Shown here piece after piece: positions 32,751 to 42,208 of a stretch of 64,000 nucleotides of DNA (position 1 is the stretch's first letter; each line of letters opens with the position of its first letter). The position numbers and the translations under genes are program-made. Location of the stretch: the NCBI GenBank assembly GCA_964535215.1, contig CAZHST010000013.1:8834-72833 (forward strand), in the 5' to 3' direction. A model generated the notes under the pieces. It had not been told where the DNA came from, ran no database searches, and worked only from the letters and a program-made list of their open reading frames with translations. Source of the stretch: JACQHM01 sp964535215 (GTDB lineage: Bacteria; Methylomirabilota; Methylomirabilia; Methylomirabilales; JACQHM01).

Positions 32751-35399
32751 ATGCGACGACTCTTAAGTGACGAACTTCGACGCACCTTCCTCCAGTTCTT
32801 TGCGAGACGGGGGCATACCATCGTCAGGAGTTCATCCCTGGTCCCTCAGGGGGATCCGACCCTCCTCTTTACCAATGCGGGGATGGTCCAGTTCAAGAAC
32901 GTTTTCCTTGGCCTTGAGAAACGTCCGTACACGCGGGCCACCACCTGCCAGAAGTGTGTGAGAGCAGGAGGGAAGCATAACGACCTGGAGAATGTGGGCC
33001 GGACGGCCCGGCATCACACCTTCTTCGAGATGCTTGGGAACTTCTCCTTTGGCGATTACTTCAAAGCAGGGGCCATTGAATACGCCTGGGAGTTTCTCAC
33101 GGGTGAGCTGGGGCTTCCCCCCGGGAAGCTCTGGATTACCATCTACAAGGATGACGATGAGAGCTTCCACCTTTGGCAGCGGATCGCCGGAATTCCCGAG
33201 GATAGGATCGTTCGACTGGGCGAGAAGGATAACTTCTGGGCCATGGGGGAAACCGGGCCCTGTGGCCCCTGTTCGGAGATCGTCATCGACCAAGGGCCAA
33301 GCGTTGGGTGCGGGAGGCCCACCTGCGACATCACATGTGACTGCGACCGGTTCCTGGAGCTTTGGAACCTGGTCTTCATGCAGTTCCAACGGGAGGAGGA
33401 TGGGAAGCTGATCCCCCTTCCAAAACCCAGCATTGATACCGGGGCAGGGCTGGAACGGCTGTCGGCTGTTCTCCAGGGGGTTTCTTCGAATTTCGACACG
33501 GATCTTTTAAGACCCCTGATTGCCACCATTGAAATGCTTTCGGGGAAGCGGTATGGTCAGGATGAGAAAACTGATATAGCTATGAGGGTTATTGCTGATC
33601 ATGCCCGGGCTGTGACGTTCCTGGTGAGCGATGGGGTCCTTCCTTCCAACGAAGGGCGGGGTTATGTCCTCCGAAGGATCTTAAGACGGGCCCTTCGGCA
33701 TGGGCGGTTGATCGGGTTGGAGGGACCGTTCCTGGCCCAGGTGACGGAACAGGTGGTCACCCTCATGAAGGAGGCTTACCCTGAGCTTGAGGAGACAAAA
33801 GACCGGATCGCGAAGGTGACCCGGTACGAAGAGGAGCGCTTCGAGCACACGTTGAATGGGGCCCTCCCCAGGTTCCTTGACCACCTAGCCGCCCTGAAGG
33901 ACAGGAAGGGTGCGATCCTCTCGGGTGGGGATGCCTTCCGGTTCTATGATACCTATGGGCTTCCCCTGGACCTCCAGCAGGAGATCGCGAGCGAACAGGG
34001 GATCGAGGTAGACGAGGTCGGGTTCTCCCAGGAGCTTACGGCGCAACGGGAGCGGGCCAGGACCTACTGGAAGACCCTGGGGGTCCAAGCTGCACCAGGC
34101 CTCTACAAGGATCTGGCCGGGCAATGGAAGGTTGAGTTTGTCGGCTATCATCAGCTTGAAGTCGAAGCGAAGGTTCTTGCCTTGGTGAAAGAGGGGGTCC
34201 CCAAGGCCTTCGCCGGACCTGGGGAAGAGGTGGAGGTCATCCTAAATCGGACCCCCTTCTACGCCGAGGGAGGCGGGCAGGTGGCGGATACGGGAACCCT
34301 CGTAGGGGATGAGGTCCTCGTGGAAGTCTTCCACGTAACCTCCCCATTCCCCCCTTTGATCGTCCATCATGCCTTGGTCAAAAAGGGTAGCCTGACCCCA
34401 GGGCAGGTCCTCCTCGCCCGGGTGGCGCGCGAGAAGCGGAGGTTCACGGCTTGGAACCATACGGCCACCCATCTGCTCCATGCCGCCCTTCGGCAGGTCT
34501 TGGGGGATCACGTCAAGCAGGCGGGCTCCCTTGTCGCCCCCGATCGTCTCCGTTTTGATTTCACCCACTTTGGCCCTGTGAGGGACCGGGAGCTGGAGTG
34601 GGTCGAGGAGCTGGTCAACGAGAAGATCAACGAGAACCTTCCGGTCCGGGTGAAGGAAACAGCTCTGGAGGAGGCTTTAGCCACAGGGGCCCTCGCGTTT
34701 TTCGGCGACAAATATGGGGACTGGGTCCGGGTGGTCGAGATCGCCGATTTCAGCCGCGAGCTCTGCGGCGGCACCCATGTCAGCGCCACAGGGGAGATCG
34801 GGCTCTTCAAGGTGGTGGATGAGGGGGGGATCGCTGCTGGTATCCGCCGGGTCGAGGCCCTAACAGGGATGGGCCTCTACGACCACCTCAAGCGGCAGGA
34901 GCAGACGAGGCGCCGGCTGGAGGCGTTGCTTAAGGGAAGGGCAGAGGAGATTCCGGAGAAGCTGGAGCGGCTCCTGGCCCTCCTAAAGGAGAAGGAGCAG
35001 GAGATCGAACGGCTCAAAGGCCTTCTGGCCTCGCGGATGACCGAGGAGCTGCTCCAAAAGGCCAGGACGGTGCGGGGGATTAAGGTGGCCATCGGGCGGG
35101 TGGACCTCTTCGACCATCGAGGGCTTCGGGAGCTGGCCGACCGCCTCCGCACCCGCTTGGGAAGTGGGGTGATTGTCCTGGGCTCCACCATAAACGGGAA
35201 GGTCGCCTGGGTAGTCGCCGTGACGCCAGATTTGACCTCGAAGGTCCATGCAGGGACCTTTGTTCGAGAGGTGGCCAAGCTCACCGGTGGAGGTGGGGGG
35301 GGGAAGGCCGATCTCGCTGAGGCGGGTGGGAAAGAGCCTGAAAAGCTCGACGAGGCCTTAGCCAAGGTCCCAAAGCTCTTAGAGCAGCTGTTAGGGTAA
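32751..35399 (+). CDS. alaS: Alanyl-tRNA synthetase
   Basis: An 882-residue class II synthetase of normal length. The catalytic core begins 'FFARRGHTIVRSSSLVPQGDPTLLFTNAGM' (in parts); the editing domain carries 'HTATHLLHAAL' (about 568) and 'LCGGTHVSATG' (about 669), whose His and Cys residues bind zinc. The C-terminal coiled coil and the 'GGGGGGKADLAEAGG' DHHA1 end are present. It charges tRNA-Ala and clears mischarged Ser and Gly. ATG start with weak Shine-Dalgarno. The recX-alaS order is common. Confidence 0.98.
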   Translation: MRRLLSDELRRTFLQFFARRGHTIVRSSSLVPQGDPTLLFTNAGMVQFKNVFLGLEKRPYTRATTCQKCVRAGGKHNDLENVGRTARHHTFFEMLGNFSFGDYFKAGAIEYAWEFLTGELGLPPGKLWITIYKDDDESFHLWQRIAGIPEDRIVRLGEKDNFWAMGETGPCGPCSEIVIDQGPSVGCGRPTCDITCDCDRFLELWNLVFMQFQREEDGKLIPLPKPSIDTGAGLERLSAVLQGVSSNFDTDLLRPLIATIEMLSGKRYGQDEKTDIAMRVIADHARAVTFLVSDGVLPSNEGRGYVLRRILRRALRHGRLIGLEGPFLAQVTEQVVTLMKEAYPELEETKDRIAKVTRYEEERFEHTLNGALPRFLDHLAALKDRKGAILSGGDAFRFYDTYGLPLDLQQEIASEQGIEVDEVGFSQELTAQRERARTYWKTLGVQAAPGLYKDLAGQWKVEFVGYHQLEVEAKVLALVKEGVPKAFAGPGEEVEVILNRTPFYAEGGGQVADTGTLVGDEVLVEVFHVTSPFPPLIVHHALVKKGSLTPGQVLLARVAREKRRFTAWNHTATHLLHAALRQVLGDHVKQAGSLVAPDRLRFDFTHFGPVRDRELEWVEELVNEKINENLPVRVKETALEEALATGALAFFGDKYGDWVRVVEIADFSRELCGGTHVSATGEIGLFKVVDEGGIAAGIRRVEALTGMGLYDHLKRQEQTRRRLEALLKGRAEEIPEKLERLLALLKEKEQEIERLKGLLASRMTEELLQKARTVRGIKVAIGRVDLFDHRGLRELADRLRTRLGSGVIVLGSTINGKVAWVVAVTPDLTSKVHAGTFVREVAKLTGGGGGGKADLAEAGGKEPEKLDEALAKVPKLLEQLLG

Positions 35400-35421
35400 A
35401 CTGACCGCTTCGGGGGGGGGT

Positions 35422-36093
35422 GTGGGGGGAATCGCCATTGCCCGGGAGGCAATCCCTTTCGTTTTCCCCTTGGTGGCCCTAGGCCTGCTTTTCCTTGTCT
35501 TACGGATGCCGGTCGGGGTTGTCCTGTCCCTTCTCCTCCTCGGGTTTGTCCTGTTTTTCTTCAGGGATCCCGAGCGGAAGATCCCGAAGGGGAAAGGGCT
35601 GGTCATCGCCCCCGCCGATGGCCGGGTCATCGTCGTTGAACCGTATAAAGGGACGGAGATCCAAGGGAAGGGGCTCCAGCAGATCAGCATCTTCCTCTCC
35701 CTCTTGGATGTCCACATCAACAGGGCTCCTGTGAGCGGCCTGGTTGAGGCGATCCACTACAGCCCCGGTCGCTTTAAGCGGGCCTATGTCCCGGAGGCCT
35801 CCTGGGAGAACGAGCAAAACTTGATCCGTATTGCCTCACCGGGTGGGACCGTATGGATGAAACAAATCGCCGGCTATCTGGCGAGGCGGATCGTCTGTCG
35901 GGTCAAACCCGGCCAACGGGTCGAGGCTGGAGAGCGCATAGGCTTGATCCGCTTTGGCTCCCGGGTGGACCTCCTCCTCCCCCGGCAAGCCATGGTCCAG
36001 GTCAAGGTGGGGGATCGGGTGAAAGCTGGGATCACAATTATCGCCCTCTTGCCCGGGAAGGGGGACGGGAGGGAAACGGTGGAGTCATCGTGA
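35422..36093 (+). CDS. psd: Phosphatidylserine decarboxylase proenzyme
   Basis: A 223-residue protein of the short (archaeal-type) decarboxylase class. Two hydrophobic segments (about 10-47) are followed by 'FFRDPERKIP', 'APADGRV', 'FLSLLDVHINRAPVSG' and, near the C-terminus, 'RFGSRVDL', whose Gly-Ser bond is the expected self-cleavage site making the pyruvoyl group. It converts phosphatidylserine to phosphatidylethanolamine at the membrane. The start is GTG right after a run of nine Gs, a poor ribosome site and a possible sequencing weak spot. The stop overlaps the pssA start (GTGA). Confidence 0.93.
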   Translation: MGGIAIAREAIPFVFPLVALGLLFLVLRMPVGVVLSLLLLGFVLFFFRDPERKIPKGKGLVIAPADGRVIVVEPYKGTEIQGKGLQQISIFLSLLDVHINRAPVSGLVEAIHYSPGRFKRAYVPEASWENEQNLIRIASPGGTVWMKQIAGYLARRIVCRVKPGQRVEAGERIGLIRFGSRVDLLLPRQAMVQVKVGDRVKAGITIIALLPGKGDGRETVESS

Positions 36094-36896
36094 AGGAGGC
36101 CTTTCAAAAGGAACAGGTCAAAAAGCGGATGAAGGGGGGGGTCTTTCTCCTCCCCAGTCTTTTTACCGTCGCAAATCTTTTGAGCGGTGTCTACGCCATC
36201 GTCGCTGTCTACAATGACGAGTATCTGAAGGCTGCCATCGCCATCCTGGTCGCCTTCATGCTGGACGGATTTGACGGGGCTATCGCCCGCTTGACCAACA
36301 GCCAGAGCGAGTTTGGCATCCAACTCGATTCCCTGGCCGACCTGGTTTCCTTCGGCGTCGCCCCGGCGATCCTGGCCTATGTGTGGGCCATCAAACCCTA
36401 CGGCCAGGTCGCCTGGTTTTTTGAGGCCATCGTTCCAATGGCCCTCTTCGTGAGCTGCGCAGCCTTCCGGCTGGCCAGGTTTAACATCCAGACGACCAAG
36501 CTGGACAAGCGCTACTTCATCGGCCTCCCAAGCCCTGCAGCGGCCATGACCATTGCCTCTTTTGTCCTTCTCATCTTAGGGTCGCCTGCCGGGGATCGTT
36601 TCTCCCGGCAGGCGACCTCGGTCATTGTCATCATGATGGTCTACACCCTTTCCTTTCTCATGGTAAGCCGGCTCCGGTACCGGAGCCTGAAAGGGATCGA
36701 GATCAGGAGGAGACAACCTTTTGCCCTCCTCCTGGGCTTGACCTTGTTTCTGTTGCTTATCGCCTCACAGCCTAGCGTTGTCCTCTTCGCTGGCTCGCTG
36801 GTCTATGCGGCCTCGGGCCCCTTCCGTCTCCTCTTCAGAAGGAAAGGGGTCCTGGAGGTCCCCCGGGAGCCCGTGGCAGGGGAACGGCAGGCCTGA
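36090..36896 (+). CDS. pssA: CDP-diacylglycerol-serine O-phosphatidyltransferase
   Basis: A 268-residue membrane protein with the CDP-alcohol phosphatidyltransferase motif DG-x2-AR-x8-G-x3-D-x3-D, seen as 'DGFDGAIARL' and 'GIQLDSLADLVSFG' (about 58-83), and about seven hydrophobic segments. It makes phosphatidylserine from CDP-diacylglycerol and serine. I chose the GTG at 36090, which overlaps the psd stop; the frame is open further upstream but inside psd. Together psd and pssA make phosphatidylethanolamine. Confidence 0.95.
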   Translation: MKEAFQKEQVKKRMKGGVFLLPSLFTVANLLSGVYAIVAVYNDEYLKAAIAILVAFMLDGFDGAIARLTNSQSEFGIQLDSLADLVSFGVAPAILAYVWAIKPYGQVAWFFEAIVPMALFVSCAAFRLARFNIQTTKLDKRYFIGLPSPAAAMTIASFVLLILGSPAGDRFSRQATSVIVIMMVYTLSFLMVSRLRYRSLKGIEIRRRQPFALLLGLTLFLLLIASQPSVVLFAGSLVYAASGPFRLLFRRKGVLEVPREPVAGERQA

Positions 36897-36961
36897 GGGG
36901 ATGGATTCTTCACAACTGATCATGATCCCTGCCGGGAGGCAGCGATTGACAGGAGGAAACC

Positions 36962-38503
36962 ATGGCAAGGAGAATCTTCATCTTTGATACTACCCTCCGG
37001 GATGGGGAGCAGTCGCCGGGTTACAGCATGAACACCCGGGAGAAGCTGGAGATGGCCAGGCAGCTCGCCCGCCTGAACGTGGATGTCATTGAAGCTGGCT
37101 TTCCCATCGCCTCGGAGGATGATTTTGAGGCGGTCAAGCTGATCGCTGAAACTATCAAAGGGGGTCCCATCATCGCGGGCTTGGCCCGGGCCAAGGATAT
37201 TGACATTGACCGGGCCTGGGAAGCCTTGAGGTACGCCGATCGGGCCAGGATCCACACCTTCATCGCCACGTCGGATATCCACATCCAGTACAAGCTGAAA
37301 AGCACCCGGGAGGAGGTCCTGGAAGCTGCCATCCGGGCGGTCAGGCGGGCCAGAGGGTACTGCGATGACGTGGAGTTCTCGGCCGAGGATGCCTGCCGTT
37401 CTGACCAGGACTACCTCTGCAAGGTGGTGGAGGAGGCTGTCAAGGCTGGGGCCACGACCATCAACATCCCGGACACCGTTGGCTACATCACCCCCTGGGA
37501 GTTCGCCGGGAGGATCCGGGATCTCATGAATCGGGTTCCAAACATCGATAAGGTTGTCGTGAGCGCCCACTGCCATAACGACCTGGGGTTGGCCGTCGCG
37601 AACTCCCTTGCGGCCATTCGAGAAGGGGCTGGCCAGGTGGAGTGCACCATCAACGGGATCGGGGAACGGGCGGGCAACGCCTCCCTGGAGGAGATCGTCA
37701 TGGCCTTGAAGACCCGCCGCGATCTCTTTGAGTGTGAGACGGGGATCAGGACCGAGGAGATCTACCGGACCTCGAAGCTCCTGCAGACCATTACAGGGAT
37801 CTCCGTCCAGCCCAACAAGGCCATTGTGGGGGCCAACGCCTTCGCCCACGAGGCGGGGATCCACCAGCATGGCGTCCTCTCCCACAAACTGACCTACGAG
37901 ATCATGACCCCCGAGTCCGTCGGGGTGCCGCAGAGCCGGTTGGTCCTGGGCAAGCACTCGGGACGCCACGCCTTCAAGAAGCGCCTGGAGGAGCTGGGGA
38001 TCGAGCTTACCGATGATGATCTGAACAAGGCCTTTGTCCGCTTCAAGGCCCTGGCCGATAAAAAGAAGGAGGTCTTCGATGAGGATCTTCTCGCCATCAT
38101 CGAAGAGGAGGTCCTGACAGCCGGCGAGACCTACGTCCTGGAGCACCTCCAGTTTTTGAGCGGCACCGGCATGATCCCCACGGCCACGGTCAGACTCCGA
38201 AAACACGATGAGATCCTCCAGGAGTCGGGATGGGGGGATGGCCCGGTGGATGCCGCCTACAAGGCCATTGATTTGATGACCAAGATGCCAGGGCGACTCA
38301 AGGATTACGGCATCCGTTCGGTGACAGCCGGCAAAGATGCCCTGGGCGAGGTGGTGGTCTCCGTCGAGTTCGACGGCCAGACGGTTGTGGGCCGGGGGAC
38401 CTCCACGGATGTTATTGAGGCGAGCGTCAAGGCTTATCTGAACGCCATCAACAAGGCAGTGGTCAGGCGCTCGAAGCCAAGGATTACCACCGAGCGCGTG
38501 TAA
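36962..38503 (+). CDS. leuA: 2-isopropylmalate synthase
   Basis: A 513-residue enzyme with 'FDTTLRDGEQSPG' at the N-terminus, metal-binding 'SAHCHNDLGLA', and the C-terminal regulatory LeuA domain (about 395-505). It condenses acetyl-CoA with 2-oxoisovalerate, the first step of leucine synthesis. ATG with GGAGGAA upstream. The leucine feedback domain is intact in length. The valine and isoleucine genes lie about 10 kb further on; other leu genes are not in the window. Confidence 0.96.
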   Translation: MARRIFIFDTTLRDGEQSPGYSMNTREKLEMARQLARLNVDVIEAGFPIASEDDFEAVKLIAETIKGGPIIAGLARAKDIDIDRAWEALRYADRARIHTFIATSDIHIQYKLKSTREEVLEAAIRAVRRARGYCDDVEFSAEDACRSDQDYLCKVVEEAVKAGATTINIPDTVGYITPWEFAGRIRDLMNRVPNIDKVVVSAHCHNDLGLAVANSLAAIREGAGQVECTINGIGERAGNASLEEIVMALKTRRDLFECETGIRTEEIYRTSKLLQTITGISVQPNKAIVGANAFAHEAGIHQHGVLSHKLTYEIMTPESVGVPQSRLVLGKHSGRHAFKKRLEELGIELTDDDLNKAFVRFKALADKKKEVFDEDLLAIIEEEVLTAGETYVLEHLQFLSGTGMIPTATVRLRKHDEILQESGWGDGPVDAAYKAIDLMTKMPGRLKDYGIRSVTAGKDALGEVVVSVEFDGQTVVGRGTSTDVIEASVKAYLNAINKAVVRRSKPRITTERV

Positions 38504-38521
38504 CGGCCGGTGCGAGAGACA

Positions 38522-38548
38522 CGGGCGGGGGTCTAAGACCTCCGCCCG
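38522..38548 (+). terminator. Strong hairpin after leuA
   Basis: CGGGCGGGGGTCT and AGACCTCCGCCCG pair over 13 positions (one G-U) around a single base, 19 bases after the leuA stop. No T-run follows, so it may terminate with a factor or protect the mRNA 3' end. Confidence 0.5.
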
Positions 38549-38665
38549 GATTCTCATACCGAAGCGCTTTCATCCCGGGGTGCGGGGAGGCTTCTGACCG
38601 GATCGAGAGGGGTACTCCCGCGAAGGAGAGGGAACCGTCGCAACCGGCACAAGAGAAGGCGTAAG

Positions 38666-39688
38666 ATGGGAAAGACATACCGTGTAGCCGTGGTAGGAGC
38701 AACGGGAGCCGTGGGGCAAACGATGCTCCAGATTTTGGAGGAGCGGAACTTCCCGGTCAGCGGGATCAGACTCTTGGCATCCGAGCGCTCCGAGGGCAAG
38801 GTCGTGAAGTTCCAAGGGGAGGAGGTCAAGGTGGAGCGGCTTACCGAGACCTCTTTCCGGGGGATCGATATTGCCCTCTTCTCGGCAGGGGCTTCCCGGA
38901 GCAAGGAGTTTGTCCCCATCGCTGTACAGACGGGGGCGGTGGTCATCGATAACAGTTCGGCCTTCCGGATGGACCCAGATGTACCACTGGTCGTTCCCGA
39001 GATCAACCCCCATGCCATCAGTTTGGTCGAGAAACGGGGGATCGTGGCGAATCCCAACTGCACGACGACGGTCCTGGTCATGGCCTTAAAGCCCCTCCAC
39101 ACCTATGGCGGTGTGACCCGGGTCGTGGCGACCAGCTTCCAAGCTGTCTCCGGGGCCGGGGCCCGGGCCGTCGAGGAGCTCCGGATCCAGACCCTGGCCT
39201 GGACAAAGGGGGAGACCCTGACGCCTCGGGTCTTTCCCCACCCGATTGCCTTCAACGTGATCCCCCATATTGACCTCTTCCACGAGAATGGCTATACGAA
39301 GGAGGAGCTGAAACTCGTGTACGAGACGAGGAAGATCTTGGAGGACGAGGAGATCAGGGTTTCACCGACGACGGTCAGGGTCCCGGTTTTCACCGCCCAT
39401 TCGATCTCCGTCAGTGTGGAGACCAAACGACCGATCACCCGTGGGGAGGCCCTGGAACTTTTCGGAAAGATGCCGGGTCTCCAAGTCCTGGACGATCCGG
39501 GACGGAACCTCTACCCTATGCCCCTCCTGGCCGCCGGCCGGGACGACTGCTATGTCGGCCGGATCCGGCAGGATCTCTTCCAGGACAACGTCTTGAACTT
39601 CTGGATCGTAGGGGACCAGCTTCGAAAGGGAGCAGCGCTCAATGCCGTCCAGATCGCCGAGCTCCTTCTGGACCGGCACCTGTTATAG
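38666..39688 (+). CDS. asd: Aspartate-semialdehyde dehydrogenase
   Basis: A 340-residue enzyme with the NADP-binding 'VVGATGAVGQ', catalytic Cys in 'ANPNCTTT' (about 132), and 'FQAVSGAGARAVEEL'. It reduces aspartyl phosphate to aspartate semialdehyde for lysine, methionine and threonine. ATG preceded by GAAGGCG. The gap of 160 bases after leuA contains a hairpin, so asd may have its own transcript. Confidence 0.96.
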   Translation: MGKTYRVAVVGATGAVGQTMLQILEERNFPVSGIRLLASERSEGKVVKFQGEEVKVERLTETSFRGIDIALFSAGASRSKEFVPIAVQTGAVVIDNSSAFRMDPDVPLVVPEINPHAISLVEKRGIVANPNCTTTVLVMALKPLHTYGGVTRVVATSFQAVSGAGARAVEELRIQTLAWTKGETLTPRVFPHPIAFNVIPHIDLFHENGYTKEELKLVYETRKILEDEEIRVSPTTVRVPVFTAHSISVSVETKRPITRGEALELFGKMPGLQVLDDPGRNLYPMPLLAAGRDDCYVGRIRQDLFQDNVLNFWIVGDQLRKGAALNAVQIAELLLDRHLL

Positions 39689-39744
39689 AGGAAGCAGGAG
39701 TCCGATCCGGGGGTCTTCTCTCTGCCTCTCATGGATGAGGAACG

Positions 39745-41427
39745 ATGGAAAAGCCATGGTTTGCCTCGTATGACCCTGGAGTTCCCCGATCCCTCACCTA
39801 TCCTGAGGTACCCCTCGTCTCCTTTCTCACCCGGGCGGCTGAAAGGTTTCCGACAAAGCCTGCCCTGATCTACTATGGTCGTTCCATCTCTTACCAGGAG
39901 CTGAACACCCTGACCAACCGGTTCGCCAATGCCTTGCTGGTTGATGGGGTGAAAAAAGAGGACAGGATTGCCCTGATGCTCCCCAACATCCCCCAAGCGG
40001 TCATTGGCTACTATGGGACCCTCAAGGCAGGGGCGATTGCTGTTGAGGTCAATCCCCTGTCCGCCGGGCGGGAGCTTGAGCAGCAGCTCTCCGATGCCGG
40101 GGCGGAGACCCTCATCATCCTGGACCGCTTCTTCCCCAAGGTTCAAAACCTTCGCACCACCACTCCCTTGAAGCGGATCATCGTCACGGGGGCCCAAGAT
40201 TTCTTGCCCTTTCTCCTCCGTCTCCTCTACCCTCTGAAGGCGGGAAAGGAGGGAAGGGTGCAGGTCCCGACTGCTCCCCCTTTCTATCGGTTCCTGCCTT
40301 TCCTCAAGCAAGGGGATGCCTCCTCGCCTCCTGTCCCGCTCCGCCCCGAGGATGTGGCCATGCTCCAGTACACGGGGGGAACGACCGGAATTCCGAAAGG
40401 GGTGATGCTCACCCACCGGAATCTGGTCGCCAATGCCCTTCAGGCTCGGCACTGGTTCCCGGATCTGAAGGAGGGGGAAGAGATCATGCTGGCTGCCCTT
40501 CCTTTCTTCCATGTCTACGGCATGACCGTTTGCATGAACCTGGGGATCCTGTTGGCCTCCACCCTCGTCCTTGTACCCCAGCCCCGTCTGACAGAGGAGG
40601 TGCTCAAAGCTGCCCATAAGCACCGGGTGACTCTCTTCCCGGGTGTCCCGGCCATGTACGCCGCGATCAACAATCACCCTGATGTCGGCAAGTATGATCT
40701 GAAGTCCGTCAAGGTCTGCGTCAGTGGGGCAGGACCCCTCCACCCCCGGATCCAGGAGCAGTTCGAAGCCCTGACCGGGGGAAGGCTGGTGGAGGGTTAC
40801 GGGCTTTCCGAGGCTTCCCCCGTCACCCACTGCAACCCGGCCTTGGGGAAGCGGAAGGTGGGATCCATCGGCCTCCCGTTGCCGGATACGGATGCCCGGA
40901 TCGTGGACATGGAGACCGGGGAGAAGGAGTTGCCTGTTGGCGAAGCCGGGGAGCTGATCATCAGGGGGCCCCAGGTCATGAAAGGGTATTGGAAGAACCC
41001 AGAGGAGGAGGCCAAAACCCTCCGGAATGGCTGGCTCTACACCGGGGATATAGCCAGGATGGACGAGGAGGGGTTCTTCTACATCGTGGACCGGAAGAAG
41101 GAGATGATCAAAACCTTCGGTGAAAATGTCTACCCCCGTGAGGTGGAGGATGTGCTCTTCCGCCATCCCAAGATCAAAGAGGCCGCCGTTGTCGGCATCC
41201 CTTACCGGCATGCCGGGGAGGTCATTAAGGCCTATGTTGTCCTGAAGGAAGGGGAGACGGCCACTGAAGAGGAGATCATCGCCTTCTGCGAGGGGGAACT
41301 GGCCAAGTTCAAGGTTCCGAGGAAAGTCGAGTTTCGCCAGGAGCTTCCAAAGACGTTGGTCGGCAAGGTCCTTCGGCGGGTTCTGAGGGAGGAGGAGCTT
41401 AAACGGAGGGAGACCCTTGGGGCATGA
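39745..41427 (+). CDS. Long-chain acyl-CoA ligase (FadD-like)
   Basis: A 560-residue AMP-forming ligase. The P-loop-like motif is 'YTGGTTGIPKGVMLTH', the A5 motif 'GYGLSEASPV', and the A8-A10 region 'TGDIARMDEEGFFYIVDRKKEMIKT' (in parts) with a C-terminal catalytic Lys near 'TLVGKVLRR'. It activates fatty acids as acyl-CoA through acyl-AMP. Similarity is to FadD-type long-chain ligases; the exact chain length cannot be read. It lies 56 bases after asd and six before truA. Confidence 0.9.
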   Translation: MEKPWFASYDPGVPRSLTYPEVPLVSFLTRAAERFPTKPALIYYGRSISYQELNTLTNRFANALLVDGVKKEDRIALMLPNIPQAVIGYYGTLKAGAIAVEVNPLSAGRELEQQLSDAGAETLIILDRFFPKVQNLRTTTPLKRIIVTGAQDFLPFLLRLLYPLKAGKEGRVQVPTAPPFYRFLPFLKQGDASSPPVPLRPEDVAMLQYTGGTTGIPKGVMLTHRNLVANALQARHWFPDLKEGEEIMLAALPFFHVYGMTVCMNLGILLASTLVLVPQPRLTEEVLKAAHKHRVTLFPGVPAMYAAINNHPDVGKYDLKSVKVCVSGAGPLHPRIQEQFEALTGGRLVEGYGLSEASPVTHCNPALGKRKVGSIGLPLPDTDARIVDMETGEKELPVGEAGELIIRGPQVMKGYWKNPEEEAKTLRNGWLYTGDIARMDEEGFFYIVDRKKEMIKTFGENVYPREVEDVLFRHPKIKEAAVVGIPYRHAGEVIKAYVVLKEGETATEEEIIAFCEGELAKFKVPRKVEFRQELPKTLVGKVLRRVLREEELKRRETLGA

Positions 41428-41433
41428 AGGCCC

Positions 41434-42168
41434 ATGCGGAATTTGAAGCTCACCTTGGAGTATGACGGGACCAGCTACCATGGATGGCAGAAACAACCTG
41501 GCCTTCCGACAATCCAGGGTGTCTTGGAGGATCGGGTGAGCCGGTTGGCCGGGGAGGCGGTGAGGATTAAAGGGGCCGGGCGGACCGATGCCGGCGTTCA
41601 TGCCCTAGGACAGGTGGCGAATTTCATAAGCCGCATCACCCTACCCAACGAGGTCGTCCAGAGGGCCCTGAATGCCCTTCTCCCAGAGGACATCGCTGTC
41701 ACGAAGGTTGAAGAAGTCCCGCTGGGCTTTGATGCCCAGCGGGATGCGAAGGCCAGGACCTATCGCTACACGTTGCTCACCCGTCCTTACCCATCGCCTC
41801 TGGCCCGGCTTCAGAGCCTCTTCATCCCCTTCCCCCTAAACGTGGACGCAATGGCGGAGGCCGCGAGCTTCCTGGTCGGTGAACATGACTTTTCCTCCTT
41901 CCGGGCGACCGGCGGGACCCCCACCTCCCCAGTCCGCCATGTCCTGGAAGCCCGATTCGTCCAGGAGGGGAACTACCTCTATTTTTTCATGACCGCCGAT
42001 GCCTTCCTGAAACACATGGTCCGGATTGTCGTCGGGACCCTCTTGGAGGTAGGGAGGGAAAGGCTGACCCCTGAAGGGTTTCGGCAGATCCTTGAGGCGA
42101 AGGACCGGCGCCGGGCCGCGAGGACGATCCCTCCCCACGGCCTCTGTCTTCTGGAAGTTACCTATTGA
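41434..42168 (+). CDS. truA: tRNA pseudouridine(38-40) synthase
   Basis: A 244-residue enzyme starting 'LKLTLEYDGTSYHGWQKQPG', with the catalytic Asp52 in 'GAGRTDAGVHALGQV' and a C-terminal 'FLKHMVRIVVGTLLEVG'. It makes pseudouridine at positions 38-40 of the tRNA anticodon arm. Normal length. It overlaps nothing and is followed by leuS after 40 bases. Confidence 0.97.
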   Translation: MRNLKLTLEYDGTSYHGWQKQPGLPTIQGVLEDRVSRLAGEAVRIKGAGRTDAGVHALGQVANFISRITLPNEVVQRALNALLPEDIAVTKVEEVPLGFDAQRDAKARTYRYTLLTRPYPSPLARLQSLFIPFPLNVDAMAEAASFLVGEHDFSSFRATGGTPTSPVRHVLEARFVQEGNYLYFFMTADAFLKHMVRIVVGTLLEVGRERLTPEGFRQILEAKDRRRAARTIPPHGLCLLEVTY

Positions 42169-42208
42169 ACTTTAGGGTTGACACGGGGAAGCCAACCTAC
42201 GGAGGAGG

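Noticed and set aside
32600..32760. Possible T-box or other tRNA-sensing leader before alaS, leuS, leuA or ilvD
   Set aside because: The gaps are too short (25 to 87 bases) and contain no T-box sequence or leader peptide with repeated amino-acid codons.
36920..38557. A 545-codon open frame on the minus strand
   Set aside because: Antisense to leuA; residue composition is that of a shadow frame.
39550..41601. A 683-codon open frame on the minus strand
   Set aside because: It lies opposite the acyl-CoA ligase and the end of asd, has no recognisable domain, and is rich in Gly, Pro and Leu as expected from antisense reading of GC-rich genes.
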